This document shows positions 1-8,811 of a stretch of DNA of 64,000 nt, piece by piece. Position 1 is the first letter of the stretch. Each line of letters starts with the position of its first letter. Source of the stretch: Neorhizobium galegae (lineage in GTDB: Bacteria > Pseudomonadota > Alphaproteobacteria > Rhizobiales > Rhizobiaceae); contig NZ_JAGIPG010000001.1 in assembly GCF_017877055.1 (NCBI RefSeq), positions 1,178,001-1,242,000 on the forward strand, read 5' to 3'. The position numbers and the translations under genes are program-made. Below the pieces are notes generated by a model. It saw nothing but the letters and a program-made list of their open reading frames with translations, was not told where the DNA came from and ran no database searches.

Positions 1-236
1 CCGAGCGGGCAGGGGTGTCGGCGTCCAATATTTCGTTTCATCTCAAGGAGCTCGAACACTCGGGCCTGGTCTTCCAGCAGCGTGAATCGCGCTCGATCAT
101 CTACAGGGCGAATATCGAGGTGCTGGGCGATTTGGTGCGCTTCCTGATGGAGGACTGCTGCGCGGGCCATCCGGAAATTTGTGCTCCCGCCATAGAGGTT
201 GCCGCCTGTTGCGCTCCCGCTGCGGCGAAGGCGTGA
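1..236 (+). CDS. arsR: ArsR-family metalloregulator, 3' part only
   Basis: The gene is cut by the left edge; the reading frame is open to base 3. What remains is the recognition helix of a winged helix-turn-helix (ASNISFHLKELEHSGLV), the beta wing (QQRESRSIIYRA) and a C-terminal tail with two cysteine clusters (DCCAGHPEIC and AACC). Paired cysteines in this position form the As(III)/Sb(III) sensing site in several ArsR repressors, so arsenite probably releases it from DNA. The next genes are arsenate reductase and an aquaglyceroporin, so it probably represses this ars operon. A GTG at 15 is only an internal codon of the full gene. Confidence 0.85.
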   Translation, partial: ERAGVSASNISFHLKELEHSGLVFQQRESRSIIYRANIEVLGDLVRFLMEDCCAGHPEICAPAIEVAACCAPAAAKA

Positions 237-340
237 CGGCTCGAAGTCGCCGGTGCCACCGTCCTTGGCGGTCGGTCCGGAGCATCCGAAGCGGGAAACA
301 GAACAAGCCTATCGGAACAACGTCACCAGGGACAACCGTC

Positions 341-850
341 ATGTCTGATCGCACCTACAACGTCCTCTTCCTCTGCACCGGAAACTCAGCCCGCTCCATC
401 ATCGCGGAGGCCATCCTGAACAGGCTCGGCCAGGGCAGGTTCAAGGCCTATTCGGCCGGCTCCCAGCCGAAAGGCGAAGTCCACCCTTACACGCTCCAGC
501 TCTTGAAGACCCTGAACTACGACACCAGCTTCGCCCGCTCGAAGAACTGGGAGGAGTTTGCGGCTCCAGGCGCCCCGCAGATGGATTTCGTGTTTACCGT
601 TTGCGACAACGCCGCCAACGAGGCGTGCCCGGTTTGGCCGGGACAGCCGATGACCGCCCACTGGGGCGTTCCCGATCCTGCCGCCGCCGAAGGGACCGAA
701 GCCGAGAAGCACTTCGCTTTCGACGATACCTACAGGATGCTCAACAACCGCCTCTCCATCTTCACCAGCCTGCCGATGACCAGCCTCGACAAGCTGGCAC
801 TCCAGAAACGACTGGACGAGATCGGCCGCGACTCCCAGAAGGCCGAATGA
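341..850 (+). CDS. arsC: Arsenate reductase, thioredoxin-coupled (low-molecular-weight phosphatase fold)
   Basis: A 169-residue cytosolic enzyme expected to reduce arsenate to arsenite. The N terminus has the LMW-phosphatase P-loop CTGNSARS (nucleophile Cys12, CX5R). Two more cysteines, Cys88 and Cys96 (VCDNAANEAC), occupy the place of the redox cascade cysteines of thioredoxin-linked ArsC. The start is the ATG at 341, preceded by AGGGA about nine bases upstream; the longer open frame from 179 has no family similarity. It overlaps the next gene by ATGA, implying coupled translation with the aquaporin. A second, unrelated arsC lies 0.7 kb downstream. Confidence 0.92.
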   Translation: MSDRTYNVLFLCTGNSARSIIAEAILNRLGQGRFKAYSAGSQPKGEVHPYTLQLLKTLNYDTSFARSKNWEEFAAPGAPQMDFVFTVCDNAANEACPVWPGQPMTAHWGVPDPAAAEGTEAEKHFAFDDTYRMLNNRLSIFTSLPMTSLDKLALQKRLDEIGRDSQKAE

Positions 851-1551
851 GCGTGGCGGTCGATCTTGGACGCCGCCTGGTCGCGGAGGCCCTCGGCACC
901 GCGATCCTCGTCGCAACCGTCGTCGGTTCGGGCATCATGGCGGATCGGCTGACCGACGACACGGCCATTTCCCTCTTGGGCAATACGATACCGACCGGAG
1001 CAATCCTGTTCGTGCTGATCACGATCCTCGGCCCGATCTCGGGAGCGCACTTCAATCCCGTCGTGACAATGGTTTTCGCCGTGCGTCGGGAATTCAAGGT
1101 CTCTGCGGTCACTCCTTACATCCTGGCGCAGATAGCGGGCGGCGTGTCCGGAACGATGGTCGCTCACGCGATGTTCGATCTTTCGCTCCTCCAAATATCC
1201 GGAACGATCCGTACGGGATCGGCTCAGTGGATTGCGGAGTCGGTTGCGACTTTCGGCCTGCTGCTCACCATACTTGGCGGCTTGCGCTTCAGGGTCGAGG
1301 CGGTCCCTCTGCTGGTGGGCCTCTATATCACGGCGGCCTACTGGTTCACGGCATCGACATCCTTCGCCAATCCGGCGGTCGCCATCGCACGGAGCATCAC
1401 CGACACCTTCTCCGGCATTCGCCCCACCGATCTGCCGGGCTTCATTGTTGCCCAAATCCTCGGAGCGCTCATCGCCGCCGCCATGGCGGGATGGCTGTTT
1501 TCCGAACGAGGCAACGAAGTTCCCCCTATTACCGCGCAAGGAGCCGATTGA
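847..1551 (+). CDS. aqpS: Aquaglyceroporin of the arsenite-conducting AqpS type
   Basis: A 234-residue inner-membrane channel with about six hydrophobic helices. Both pore half-helices are visible: HFNPVV near residue 67 and FANPAV near residue 171, so the first NPA box is NPV. In Sinorhizobium meliloti the ars operon uses an aquaglyceroporin, AqpS, with ArsC: arsenate is reduced and arsenite leaves down its gradient. The same pairing here (overlap with upstream arsC, a second arsC three bases downstream) supports that role. A plain glycerol facilitator is less likely given the context. Confidence 0.88.
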   Translation: MSVAVDLGRRLVAEALGTAILVATVVGSGIMADRLTDDTAISLLGNTIPTGAILFVLITILGPISGAHFNPVVTMVFAVRREFKVSAVTPYILAQIAGGVSGTMVAHAMFDLSLLQISGTIRTGSAQWIAESVATFGLLLTILGGLRFRVEAVPLLVGLYITAAYWFTASTSFANPAVAIARSITDTFSGIRPTDLPGFIVAQILGALIAAAMAGWLFSERGNEVPPITAQGAD

Positions 1552-1553
1552 AC

Positions 1554-1979
1554 ATGGACGTCACCATCTATCACAACCCCGCCTGCGGGACCTCCCGAAA
1601 CACTCTGGAACTGATCCAGCACGCAGGCATCCAGCCAACCGTGATCGAGTATCTGAAAACCCCGCCGACCCGCGAGCAGCTCGTCAGGATGATTGCAGAC
1701 GCCGGACTGACCGTACGCCAGGCGATCCGCGAAAAGGGCACGCCCTATGCGGAGCTCGGCCTCGACAATCCGGAGCTGACCGACGACCAGCTTCTCGATG
1801 CGATGCTGAAGGACCCGATCCTTATCAACCGACCGTTCGTCGTCACCCCGATGGGTACGCGCCTGTCGCGGCCGTCCGAGTTGGTCCTGGATATCCTGCC
1901 TGTGGACGCGTTCAAGGGGCCGTTCACAAAGGAAGACGGCGAACGCGTTCTCGATGATGAAGGAAAGCGTATTGCCTGA
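1554..1979 (+). CDS. arsC: Arsenate reductase, glutaredoxin-coupled type
   Basis: A 141-residue enzyme of the ArsC/Spx thioredoxin-fold family. The active-site motif NPACGTSRN carries catalytic Cys11, and the family block FVVTPMGTRLSRP follows near residue 95. The reaction is arsenate to arsenite with glutathione and glutaredoxin. It is not homologous to the phosphatase-type ArsC at 341, so the operon encodes two biochemical routes to the same product. The ATG lies three bases after the aquaporin stop, with AAGGAG about ten bases upstream. Confidence 0.93.
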   Translation: MDVTIYHNPACGTSRNTLELIQHAGIQPTVIEYLKTPPTREQLVRMIADAGLTVRQAIREKGTPYAELGLDNPELTDDQLLDAMLKDPILINRPFVVTPMGTRLSRPSELVLDILPVDAFKGPFTKEDGERVLDDEGKRIA

Positions 1980-2060
1980 AACGTTTCCTGCCGCATCGCC
2001 CGAGCATTTCCGCATGCCCGATCGCGATGAGGGCCAGGTTTGGGTCAAATCAACCTGATG

Positions 2061-2082
2061 TATTTCGATGATTGTGGAAATA
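2061..2082. promoter_or_regulatory. Inverted repeat ahead of the second arsR (candidate ArsR operator)
   Basis: TATTTC (2061-2066) and GAAATA (2077-2082) form a perfect 6-bp inverted repeat with a 10-bp spacer. A related TATTTCC occurs again just before the start codon at 2121. AT-rich dyads in this position are typical autoregulatory ArsR sites. The assignment rests on position and symmetry only. Confidence 0.4.
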
Positions 2083-2120
2083 GCCTTGACCGCTCCAGCT
2101 TTCACCGCTACCGTATTTCC

Positions 2121-2441
2121 ATGATCATCGAAAAAGCAGCATCCCAACTCGAAGCCCTTGGCAACGTCACCCGCCTCAAGATTTACCGTGTTCTGGTTCG
2201 CGCCGGCGAGGAGGGGCTTCCCGTCGGCCGACTTCAGGAAAAGCTGGATATCCCCGGATCGACGCTGTCGCACCATCTGAAGCGTCTGGTCGATACGGGG
2301 CTGGTCGTTCAGGACCGGCAGGCGACGACGCTGATCTGTACCGCGAACTACAAGCACATGAATGCACTCATCGGCTATCTCGTCGACGAGTGCTGCGCCG
2401 ACCAGGGATGCGATGGGCCGGCGACCAGGATCGTCGCCTGA
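2121..2441 (+). CDS. arsR: ArsR-family metalloregulator, second copy
   Basis: A 106-residue winged-helix repressor: EALGNVTRLKIYRVLV (helices 1-2), LDIPGSTLSHHLKRLVDTGLV (recognition helix) and a wing, then a C-terminal cysteine cluster ECCADQGC that probably binds As(III)/Sb(III). The canonical cysteine pair of plasmid-type ArsR in the DNA-binding helix is absent, so sensing should be C-terminal. The start is set at ATG 2121, where homology begins; a TTG at 2040 would add 27 unconserved residues across the presumed operator. It precedes a flavoprotein and an MFS exporter and probably controls them. Confidence 0.88.
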   Translation: MIIEKAASQLEALGNVTRLKIYRVLVRAGEEGLPVGRLQEKLDIPGSTLSHHLKRLVDTGLVVQDRQATTLICTANYKHMNALIGYLVDECCADQGCDGPATRIVA

Positions 2442-2496
2442 CCGCATTTTTTTCATGTTAATTTCGAAGTTTCCAGAAATACCGATGGAGATCAAG

Positions 2497-3891
2497 ATGA
2501 AGTCGAATGACGCCTTTCCCGTTGCGGTAGTCGGTGCAGGTCCGGTCGGGCTGGCGGCGGCGGCAAGGCTGCTTGAAGCCGGCATGGCGCCGATCGTTCT
2601 GGAGCGGGGCGTTTCTGTCGGGACAGCCCTGGCGGAGTGGGGGCATGTCAGGGTGTTCTCGCCATGGAAATACAATATCGATGACGCCGCGCGGCGGCTG
2701 CTCGAGAGCAACGGCTGGGTTGCTCCTTCGCCCGAATACCTGCCGACCGGGCGCGAGATCGTCGATGACTACCTGTTGCCCCTGTCGCGCGTTCCGGCCA
2801 TGGAGCAGGCGATAAAACTCGGCGCGCCCGTCACGGCCATTGCCCGTCGGGGGCTGGACAAGGTTTCTTCCGGGGACCGCTTCGACGCGCCGTTCGCAAT
2901 CCGATATCAGGACAAGGACGGCGAGCACGAGGTCGTCGCGCGGGCAGTGATCGATGCCTCCGGCACATGGACGCAGCCGAACCCAATAGGCGTAAACGGC
3001 ATTCCGGTCCTCGGCGAGAGCGCAGGCGGACGGGTTTCCTATGGCATCCCTGACGTTTTAGGAGAAAGGCGCTCGGACTTCGTGGGCAAGCGTACGCTGG
3101 TGGTGGGGAGCGGCCATTCGGCAATCAACGTCGCCCTTGCGTTGCTGGAGCTTCAGCAGGCCGATCCGTCTACCGAAATCCACTGGGCGCTTCGCCGTCA
3201 CGGCGTCGCCAGGCTGCTGGGCGGTGGTTTGAACGACCAGCTTCCGGAACGGGGCGCTCTCGGCCTTGCGGCGAAGGAGGCCATGGACGCGGGAAAGCTC
3301 AAGATGCTCACGTCCTTCTCGGCAAGCAGGATCGCCAGGAGAGATGACAAGGTCGTCGTGACCGCGACGGCCGATGGGGAGGCGATCGAACTTGAGATGG
3401 ACCAGGTCGTTGTCGCTACCGGGTTCCGCCCGGACTTCTCGTTCTTGAGGGAATTGCGGCTGAGCGTCGATCCGGCTGTCGAGGCGCCGCCGGCACTGGC
3501 TCCTCTTATCGACCCGAACCTTCATTCCTGTGGCACCGTCCCCCCGCATGGAGTCGATGAACTGTCGCATCCGGAGAAGGACTTCTACATCGTGGGATCG
3601 AAGTCTTACGGCCGAGCGCCGACCTTCCTGATGAGGACGGGTTACGAGCAGGTGCGGTCTGTCGTGGCGGAACTGGCTGGCGATCATGCCGCCGCCCGAC
3701 GGGTCGAACTCGTGCTTCCCGAGACAGGCGTCTGCGTCGCTGCTCCACCGATTTCGGTCTCTTCAGGGTGTTGTGGAGGCCCGCCCCTTGCTACGGTAGA
3801 TGCATGCTGTGCCGCTGACGCCGAAGCGAAATCTGAAGGCAGAGCTGGCTGCGGTTGCGGCCAGACAGAGGTCGAGATCGAGCGCGCATGA
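2497..3891 (+). CDS. FAD/NAD(P)-binding monooxygenase-like flavoprotein with cysteine-rich tail (ars-associated)
   Basis: A 464-residue cytosolic flavoprotein. It has an N-terminal FAD Rossmann motif (VGAGPVG, residues 12-18), a central NAD(P) Rossmann segment (LVVGSGHSAIN) and a second FAD segment (VVVATGFRPDF), the order of flavin-containing monooxygenases. The last 54 residues hold seven cysteines (GCCGG, ACCAA, GCGCG), unusual for the family and suggestive of metalloid binding. ATG 2497 is chosen because GGAG lies six bases upstream. It follows arsR by 55 bp and overlaps the MFS gene at ATGATG. ArsO-like flavoproteins are known from ars loci; the exact reaction here is not shown by sequence. 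Confidence 0.72.
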   Translation: MKSNDAFPVAVVGAGPVGLAAAARLLEAGMAPIVLERGVSVGTALAEWGHVRVFSPWKYNIDDAARRLLESNGWVAPSPEYLPTGREIVDDYLLPLSRVPAMEQAIKLGAPVTAIARRGLDKVSSGDRFDAPFAIRYQDKDGEHEVVARAVIDASGTWTQPNPIGVNGIPVLGESAGGRVSYGIPDVLGERRSDFVGKRTLVVGSGHSAINVALALLELQQADPSTEIHWALRRHGVARLLGGGLNDQLPERGALGLAAKEAMDAGKLKMLTSFSASRIARRDDKVVVTATADGEAIELEMDQVVVATGFRPDFSFLRELRLSVDPAVEAPPALAPLIDPNLHSCGTVPPHGVDELSHPEKDFYIVGSKSYGRAPTFLMRTGYEQVRSVVAELAGDHAAARRVELVLPETGVCVAAPPISVSSGCCGGPPLATVDACCAADAEAKSEGRAGCGCGQTEVEIERA

Positions 3892-5114
3892 TGCCCAGCG
3901 AGCAGAAGTTGCCGCTCTGGGCCCTGATTGGTCTGGGAGCTTCGCAGAACATCGGCTACGGCACGCTTTATTATGCCTTCAGTATTCTTGTTCCGGAGAT
4001 CGCTCGCGACATCGGGCGGTCGCAGCAGTGGGTGTTCGGAGCGTTTTCGATCGCACTGCTGGCCGGCAGCCTCGCCGCTCCGCTTTCGGGCACTCTTGCC
4101 GACCGGATCGGGGCGGGACGCCTGATGGCCATAGGGTCGCTGCTGGCGGCTGCCTGCCTGGTGATGATGTCCATGTCGTCGGGACCACTGACCTTTGCCG
4201 TTTCGCTGGCGTTGACGGAGGTTGTTTCCGCCGCCGTGCTCTACGCGACGGCCTTCACCGCGATCGTGCAGGCGGGAGGGAAGAAGGCCCAGACCTCGAT
4301 CGTTCACCTGACACTGATGGCCGGGTTCGCGTCGTCGATGTTCTGGCCGCTGACTTCCTGGATGCACGGATTCCTGTCGTGGCGTGAAATCTACCTGGTC
4401 TTCGCGGCCATGAACCTGGCCGCCTGTTTTCCCGTCCACCTCGCCCTGGCGCGTCTGACGACCAGCGCCGTGTCGGCGTCCAAAGCCAATCCTCCGACGG
4501 CGGCACCCGTCCGGGCGGTAGCAAACAGGAACCTGCTGTTCTTCCTGATGCTGTTTGGCTTCGCCATCGAAGGATATGCGTTGTCCGCCATCCTCGTTCA
4601 CATGGTCCCGCTGACCCAGGCGCTGGGTATGGGAACCGCGGGCCTCGTCGTCGCCTCGCTGTTCGGTCCTTCGCAGGTCGCAAGCCGCCTGATCAACCTG
4701 GTCTTCGGGCGCGAACTGCCGCAGAGATGGCTGGCGGTGATCGCCACGGCGCTGATCCCGTTCGGCCTGACGATCCTCATTTGGACGACGCCGTCCGTCC
4801 CTGGTGCCATCCTGTTCGCGGTCTGCTTCGGACTTGGTTCCGGATTGACAAGTATCGTGAGCGGAACGTTGCCGCTGGAGTTGTTCGGGAAGGCCGGCTA
4901 CGGCAGCCGCATGGGTTGGGTGACGTCGGCCAAGCAGATGATGTCGGCCGTCGCTCCGCTCGCAATGTCGATCTTGCTGGCGGGGATGGGCGTCGTGCCG
5001 TCCATCTGGTGGACTGTGGCGATCGGGACGATAGCGACCCTAGCATTTCTGGGAATTGTCATGACAGTCCGGCTGGGCGCATGCGCGCCCATCTCGGAGG
5101 CCCCGAGTCGATGA
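3888..5114 (+). CDS. MFS transporter, probable metalloid efflux permease
   Basis: A 408-residue inner-membrane protein with about 12 hydrophobic helices and the MFS loop 2-3 signature GTLADRIGAGR (residues 68-78). Its start overlaps the flavoprotein stop, so the two are co-translated under the second ArsR. MFS exporters of As(III)/Sb(III) and trivalent organoarsenicals (ArsK) are described in Agrobacterium and are a reasonable candidate family, but identity cannot be fixed by eye. An efflux partner for a product of the adjacent flavoprotein is an alternative. Confidence 0.75.
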   Translation: MMPSEQKLPLWALIGLGASQNIGYGTLYYAFSILVPEIARDIGRSQQWVFGAFSIALLAGSLAAPLSGTLADRIGAGRLMAIGSLLAAACLVMMSMSSGPLTFAVSLALTEVVSAAVLYATAFTAIVQAGGKKAQTSIVHLTLMAGFASSMFWPLTSWMHGFLSWREIYLVFAAMNLAACFPVHLALARLTTSAVSASKANPPTAAPVRAVANRNLLFFLMLFGFAIEGYALSAILVHMVPLTQALGMGTAGLVVASLFGPSQVASRLINLVFGRELPQRWLAVIATALIPFGLTILIWTTPSVPGAILFAVCFGLGSGLTSIVSGTLPLELFGKAGYGSRMGWVTSAKQMMSAVAPLAMSILLAGMGVVPSIWWTVAIGTIATLAFLGIVMTVRLGACAPISEAPSR

Positions 5115-5171
5115 TACCTCGCCCTGCGCCAGGGGCCGGGAATTTCGGTTAGATCCGTTCCGTTTCTGCTC

Positions 5172-5196
5172 GGAACAAAGCCATGGGTCGTGCGTT
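5172..5196 (+). promoter_or_regulatory. EcfG-type general stress promoter of the caa3 oxidase operon
   Basis: GGAAC (5172-5176), 16 bases, then CGTT (5193-5196) matches the alphaproteobacterial EcfG/RpoE2 consensus GGAAC-N16/17-CGTT exactly. Transcription would start a few bases downstream, 40-50 bp before the coxB start chosen at 5246. This excludes the in-frame ATG at 5183, which would lie inside the promoter. Confidence 0.6.
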
Positions 5197-5245
5197 GCGG
5201 CCCAATGTCCGGCTGACAGCCGATGGCGCGATGGGTGCTTGCCGA

Positions 5246-6298
5246 ATGGATGATGACCGCTTGACCGGCGCTGGCCGGCCAATCCGATCAGGACGAGACA
5301 TCGGCCGTGGCGGGTATCGGCCGGCAATCCGGGTTGTCAAGTTCTTCCTTCTCTTTCCGCTGCTGGCGTCGTGTTCCGGCGTCCAGTCGGCACTCGATCC
5401 GGCTGGCCGCGAGGCGAGCGATGTCGCGAACCTATTTTTCGCCATGCTGATCGGCGGCGTGGTCATCTGGGCGGGTGTCGTCGTCCTGCTGTTCCACGCG
5501 GCGCGCAAGCGTAGATCTTATTCCGAAAAGGGGGCGGGGCAGCTCATCCTCTGGGGAGGGGCCGTTTTCCCGACGGTCATCCTCGCAGCCCTGCTTTCCT
5601 ATGCCGTGTGGCTGATGCCCAATGTTCGGCCCTGGTTCAGCGAGGATATGGACGTACGGCGGGTCGAGGTCATAGGCGAACAGTTCTGGTGGCGGGTGCG
5701 CTATCTCGACGAAGGCGGCGCGGTCATCTTTGAAACGGCCAATGAGGTGCGCGTGCCCACTGGAGAGCGTGTCGTCTTTTTGCTGAAATCGCCCGACGTT
5801 ATTCATTCCTTCTGGATACCCGTGCTCGGTGGCAAGATGGACATGATACCCGGTCGCAAGAATCGCCTGACGTTGCAGGCGGAAAAGCCCGGTACCTATC
5901 GGGGCGTCTGCGCCGAGTTCTGCGGTACCAGTCACGCGCTGATGGCTTTCACCGTCCATGCGATGGAACCGGAGGCATACGAGACCTGGGTCGCTGCGCG
6001 TCGCAAGGCGTCCGGCGGGCAGGATCAGGAGGGGTTGGCGCTCTTCCTACGCCATGGTTGCGCCGCCTGCCATGCCATTTCCGGCACGGAGGCGAGGGGG
6101 GCGATCGGTCCGGATCTCACGGCCTTCGGCGAGCGGGGTTCGGTGGGGGCGGGGACGCTTCCCAATGCACAGGAGCATGTCGCCCGCTTCATACGTGATC
6201 CCGGCCAGATCAAACCGGAGGCCCGCATGCCGCACTTCTCCATGCTGGAAGCGGCGGAGATCGACCGGATCGCTGCCTACCTGAAAGGGCTCAGATGA
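5246..6298 (+). CDS. ctaC: caa3-type cytochrome c oxidase subunit II with fused cytochrome c
   Basis: A 350-residue lipoprotein: lipobox LLASC (Cys43), two transmembrane helices (about residues 58-80 and 97-120), a cupredoxin domain with the CuA ligand block CAEFCGTSHALM (Cys222, Cys226), then a cytochrome c domain with CAACH (272-276) and distal Met in RMPHF. This fusion defines caa3 oxidases: electrons pass from the attached haem c to CuA and then to subunit I. The N terminus is uncertain; ATG 5246 is used because it lies downstream of the EcfG promoter. It overlaps ctaD by ATGA. Confidence 0.9.
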   Translation: MDDDRLTGAGRPIRSGRDIGRGGYRPAIRVVKFFLLFPLLASCSGVQSALDPAGREASDVANLFFAMLIGGVVIWAGVVVLLFHAARKRRSYSEKGAGQLILWGGAVFPTVILAALLSYAVWLMPNVRPWFSEDMDVRRVEVIGEQFWWRVRYLDEGGAVIFETANEVRVPTGERVVFLLKSPDVIHSFWIPVLGGKMDMIPGRKNRLTLQAEKPGTYRGVCAEFCGTSHALMAFTVHAMEPEAYETWVAARRKASGGQDQEGLALFLRHGCAACHAISGTEARGAIGPDLTAFGERGSVGAGTLPNAQEHVARFIRDPGQIKPEARMPHFSMLEAAEIDRIAAYLKGLR

Positions 6299-8811
6299 CC
6301 ATGGAGCTCGGCAATTTTTCGCCGGAAGAGCGGGCGGCGCAGGAGGAACGGCTCCGCAAGGTATGGGAGACGCCGAAAGGCATCCGCTATTGGACGTCTG
6401 TCAACAACAGCCAGATCGGGCTTTGGTATGGCGTCACCGCCTTTGCCTTCATGTTGTTCGCCGGCCTGCTCGGGCTCTTGATGCGCCTGCAACTGGCGGT
6501 GCCGCAGAACGACCTCATCTCCGCCGAACTCTTCAACCAGGCCTTCACGCTGCATGGCACGGTGATGATGTTCCTGTTCGCGGTGCCGATCTTCGAAGCC
6601 GTTGCGATCTTCCTGCTGCCGTCGATGCTGGGCGCGCGGGAACTGCCGTTCCCGCGGCTGTCCGCCTTCGGTTTCTGGAGTTTCCTCATCGGCGGCGTCT
6701 TCGTCTGCGGGTCGATCTTCTTCAACGCCGCGCCGAACGCGGGCTGGTTCATGTATCCGCCGCTTGCGACCGATGACGAATATGCCGGCATCGGCGCGGA
6801 TATCTGGCTGCTCGGCCTGTCCTTCATCGAGGTGGCTTCGATCGCCGCCGCCGTCGAGATCATCGTGGGTATCATGAAATGCCGGGCGCCAGGCATGCGG
6901 ATCAACCTGATGCCGATGTTCGCCTGGTACCTGCTGATCGTCGCGGGCATGATCCTGTTCGCCTTTCCGCCGCTGATTGCCGGCGACATCCTGTTCGAGA
7001 TGGAGCGGATGTTCGACTGGCCGTTCTTTGACGCGACGCGAGGTGGCGATCCGCTGCTTTGGCAGCACCTGTTCTGGATCTTCGGACACCCGGAAGTCTA
7101 CATCATCTTCCTGCCCGCGATCGCGCTGATGGCGATGATCGTGCCGACCTTTTCGCAGCGGCCGATCGTCGGTTATTCCTGGATCGTGCTGGCGGCCGTC
7201 GGCACGGGTTTCCTGAGCTTCGGGCTCTGGGTGCACCACATGTTTACGACCGGCCTGCCGCAGATCTCGCTTGCCTTCTTTTCGGCGGCGTCGGAAGCGG
7301 TGGCGATCCCGACAGGGGTCCAGATCTTCGTGTTCATCGCCACCATGCTCGCCGGCCGGGTGATCTTTTCGGTACCGATGCTGTTCGGGGCAGGCGGGCT
7401 TATCATCTTCGTGATCGGCGGACTGACGGGGGTGATGGTGGCGCTCGTACCCTTCGACTGGCAGGCGCACGACACCTATTTCATCGTCGCCCACCTTCAC
7501 TACGTGCTGATCGGCGGCATGCTGTTTCCGGTCGTCGCCGGCATCTATTACTACTTTCCGTTCGTGACGGGTAAGAAGCTCAGCGATGCCTGGGGCAGAA
7601 CCGCTTTCTGGCTGATGTTCGTCGGTTTCAACGTCGCCTTCTTCCCCATGCATTTCTCCGGCCTGCGCGGGATGCCGCGGCGGGTCTTCACCTATCCGGA
7701 AGATATCGGCTGGGACTGGTTCAACCTCATCTCGACCATCGGCGCCTTCGTCTTCGCCGCCGGTGTCGCGACCTTCGTCATAGACATTTTGCGCCCGAAA
7801 CAGCAACCCGAAGGGCGCGATCTCAACCCCTGGAATTCCGGGACGCTTGAATGGACCAACGATCCGGCGGAAAGCTGGGGCATGCGCTCGGTGCCGGTCA
7901 TCACCAGCCGCTATCCGCTCTGGGATCAGCCGAACCTGCAGGTGGATATCGAGGCCGGACGCTTCTATCTGCCGGATGCCAAATCCGGCAGGCGCGAGAC
8001 GCTGGTGACCTCGGTGCTCGATGCGAAGCCGATCCAGTGCCTGCGGGTGGGAGGCGTATCGTACGTGACGATCATCGCAGCGCTCGCGCTCGGCGGCGTG
8101 TTCATCGCGCTGACCTTCAAGTTGTGGATCACCACGATCGTCTTCGCGATCATCACCTTCATAGCCATCATCCATTGGCTCTGGAACGGAACGGCGCCGA
8201 TCCCGGAGGCACCGGAGATCGATGTGGGGCTGGGCGAGCGGCTGCCGATCTATGTCTCCGGGCCCGCTTCGGTCGGCTGGTGGGCGATGTTCATCACCAT
8301 GGTCGGCGACGGTACGGCATTCGCGAGCCTGATCTTCGGCTATTTCTTCTATTGGACCATCCATGGCGACTTCACCACGATCGCCAAGGGACCCGGCGTC
8401 CTGTGGCCGATGGTGGCGCTGCTGCTCTACGTCATCGCCTGGGCGCTGACGCTGCTGGCGCGCGAACTCAACGAAAGGGGGCCAACGGGTGCGCGGTCGG
8501 CGCTCACCGCGGCCCTCGCCGTTTCGATCGCGGCCTCGTTTGCGGGCCTTGCCGGTCCCTATCTGCACGGCATGGATCCGACCTCCCATGTCTATCCGGC
8601 CGTCGTCTGGATCGTGGCCATCTGGACTGTGACTCATGGCATGGTCGGCGCGATCATGCAGGGCTATTGCCTCGCGCGCAGTGTCGCCGGACGGATGACT
8701 GCGGACTACGACCAGGATATCCGCAACGTCGCACTTTACTGGCATTTCATGGCATTCACCGCCGTCGTTACTTTCGCGGTCATCGGCCTGTTTCCCGTGG
8801 TGAACACATGA
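6295..8811 (+). CDS. ctaD: Cytochrome c oxidase subunit I fused to subunit III
   Basis: An 838-residue polytopic protein. Residues 1 to about 560 are subunit I: LHGTVMMF (haem a ligand His88), HPEVY (265-269, CuB His with cross-linked Tyr), HH (314-315, CuB) and HDTYFIVAHLHY (His400 haem a3, His402 haem a). From about residue 600 a second block of hydrophobic helices, ending in YWHFMAF, corresponds to subunit III (CtaE). The fusion is common in caa3-type enzymes. The product reduces O2 to water and pumps protons. It overlaps its neighbours on both sides. Confidence 0.93.
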   Translation: MTMELGNFSPEERAAQEERLRKVWETPKGIRYWTSVNNSQIGLWYGVTAFAFMLFAGLLGLLMRLQLAVPQNDLISAELFNQAFTLHGTVMMFLFAVPIFEAVAIFLLPSMLGARELPFPRLSAFGFWSFLIGGVFVCGSIFFNAAPNAGWFMYPPLATDDEYAGIGADIWLLGLSFIEVASIAAAVEIIVGIMKCRAPGMRINLMPMFAWYLLIVAGMILFAFPPLIAGDILFEMERMFDWPFFDATRGGDPLLWQHLFWIFGHPEVYIIFLPAIALMAMIVPTFSQRPIVGYSWIVLAAVGTGFLSFGLWVHHMFTTGLPQISLAFFSAASEAVAIPTGVQIFVFIATMLAGRVIFSVPMLFGAGGLIIFVIGGLTGVMVALVPFDWQAHDTYFIVAHLHYVLIGGMLFPVVAGIYYYFPFVTGKKLSDAWGRTAFWLMFVGFNVAFFPMHFSGLRGMPRRVFTYPEDIGWDWFNLISTIGAFVFAAGVATFVIDILRPKQQPEGRDLNPWNSGTLEWTNDPAESWGMRSVPVITSRYPLWDQPNLQVDIEAGRFYLPDAKSGRRETLVTSVLDAKPIQCLRVGGVSYVTIIAALALGGVFIALTFKLWITTIVFAIITFIAIIHWLWNGTAPIPEAPEIDVGLGERLPIYVSGPASVGWWAMFITMVGDGTAFASLIFGYFFYWTIHGDFTTIAKGPGVLWPMVALLLYVIAWALTLLARELNERGPTGARSALTAALAVSIAASFAGLAGPYLHGMDPTSHVYPAVVWIVAIWTVTHGMVGAIMQGYCLARSVAGRMTADYDQDIRNVALYWHFMAFTAVVTFAVIGLFPVVNT

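Noticed and set aside
5183-5246. Longer N terminus for cytochrome oxidase subunit II from ATG 5183
   Set aside because: That start lies inside the EcfG promoter match and adds unconserved residues before the lipoprotein signal.
6277-8745. 822-codon open frame antisense to ctaD
   Set aside because: Low-complexity Arg/Asp/His-rich translation produced by third-position GC bias opposite a clear oxidase gene.
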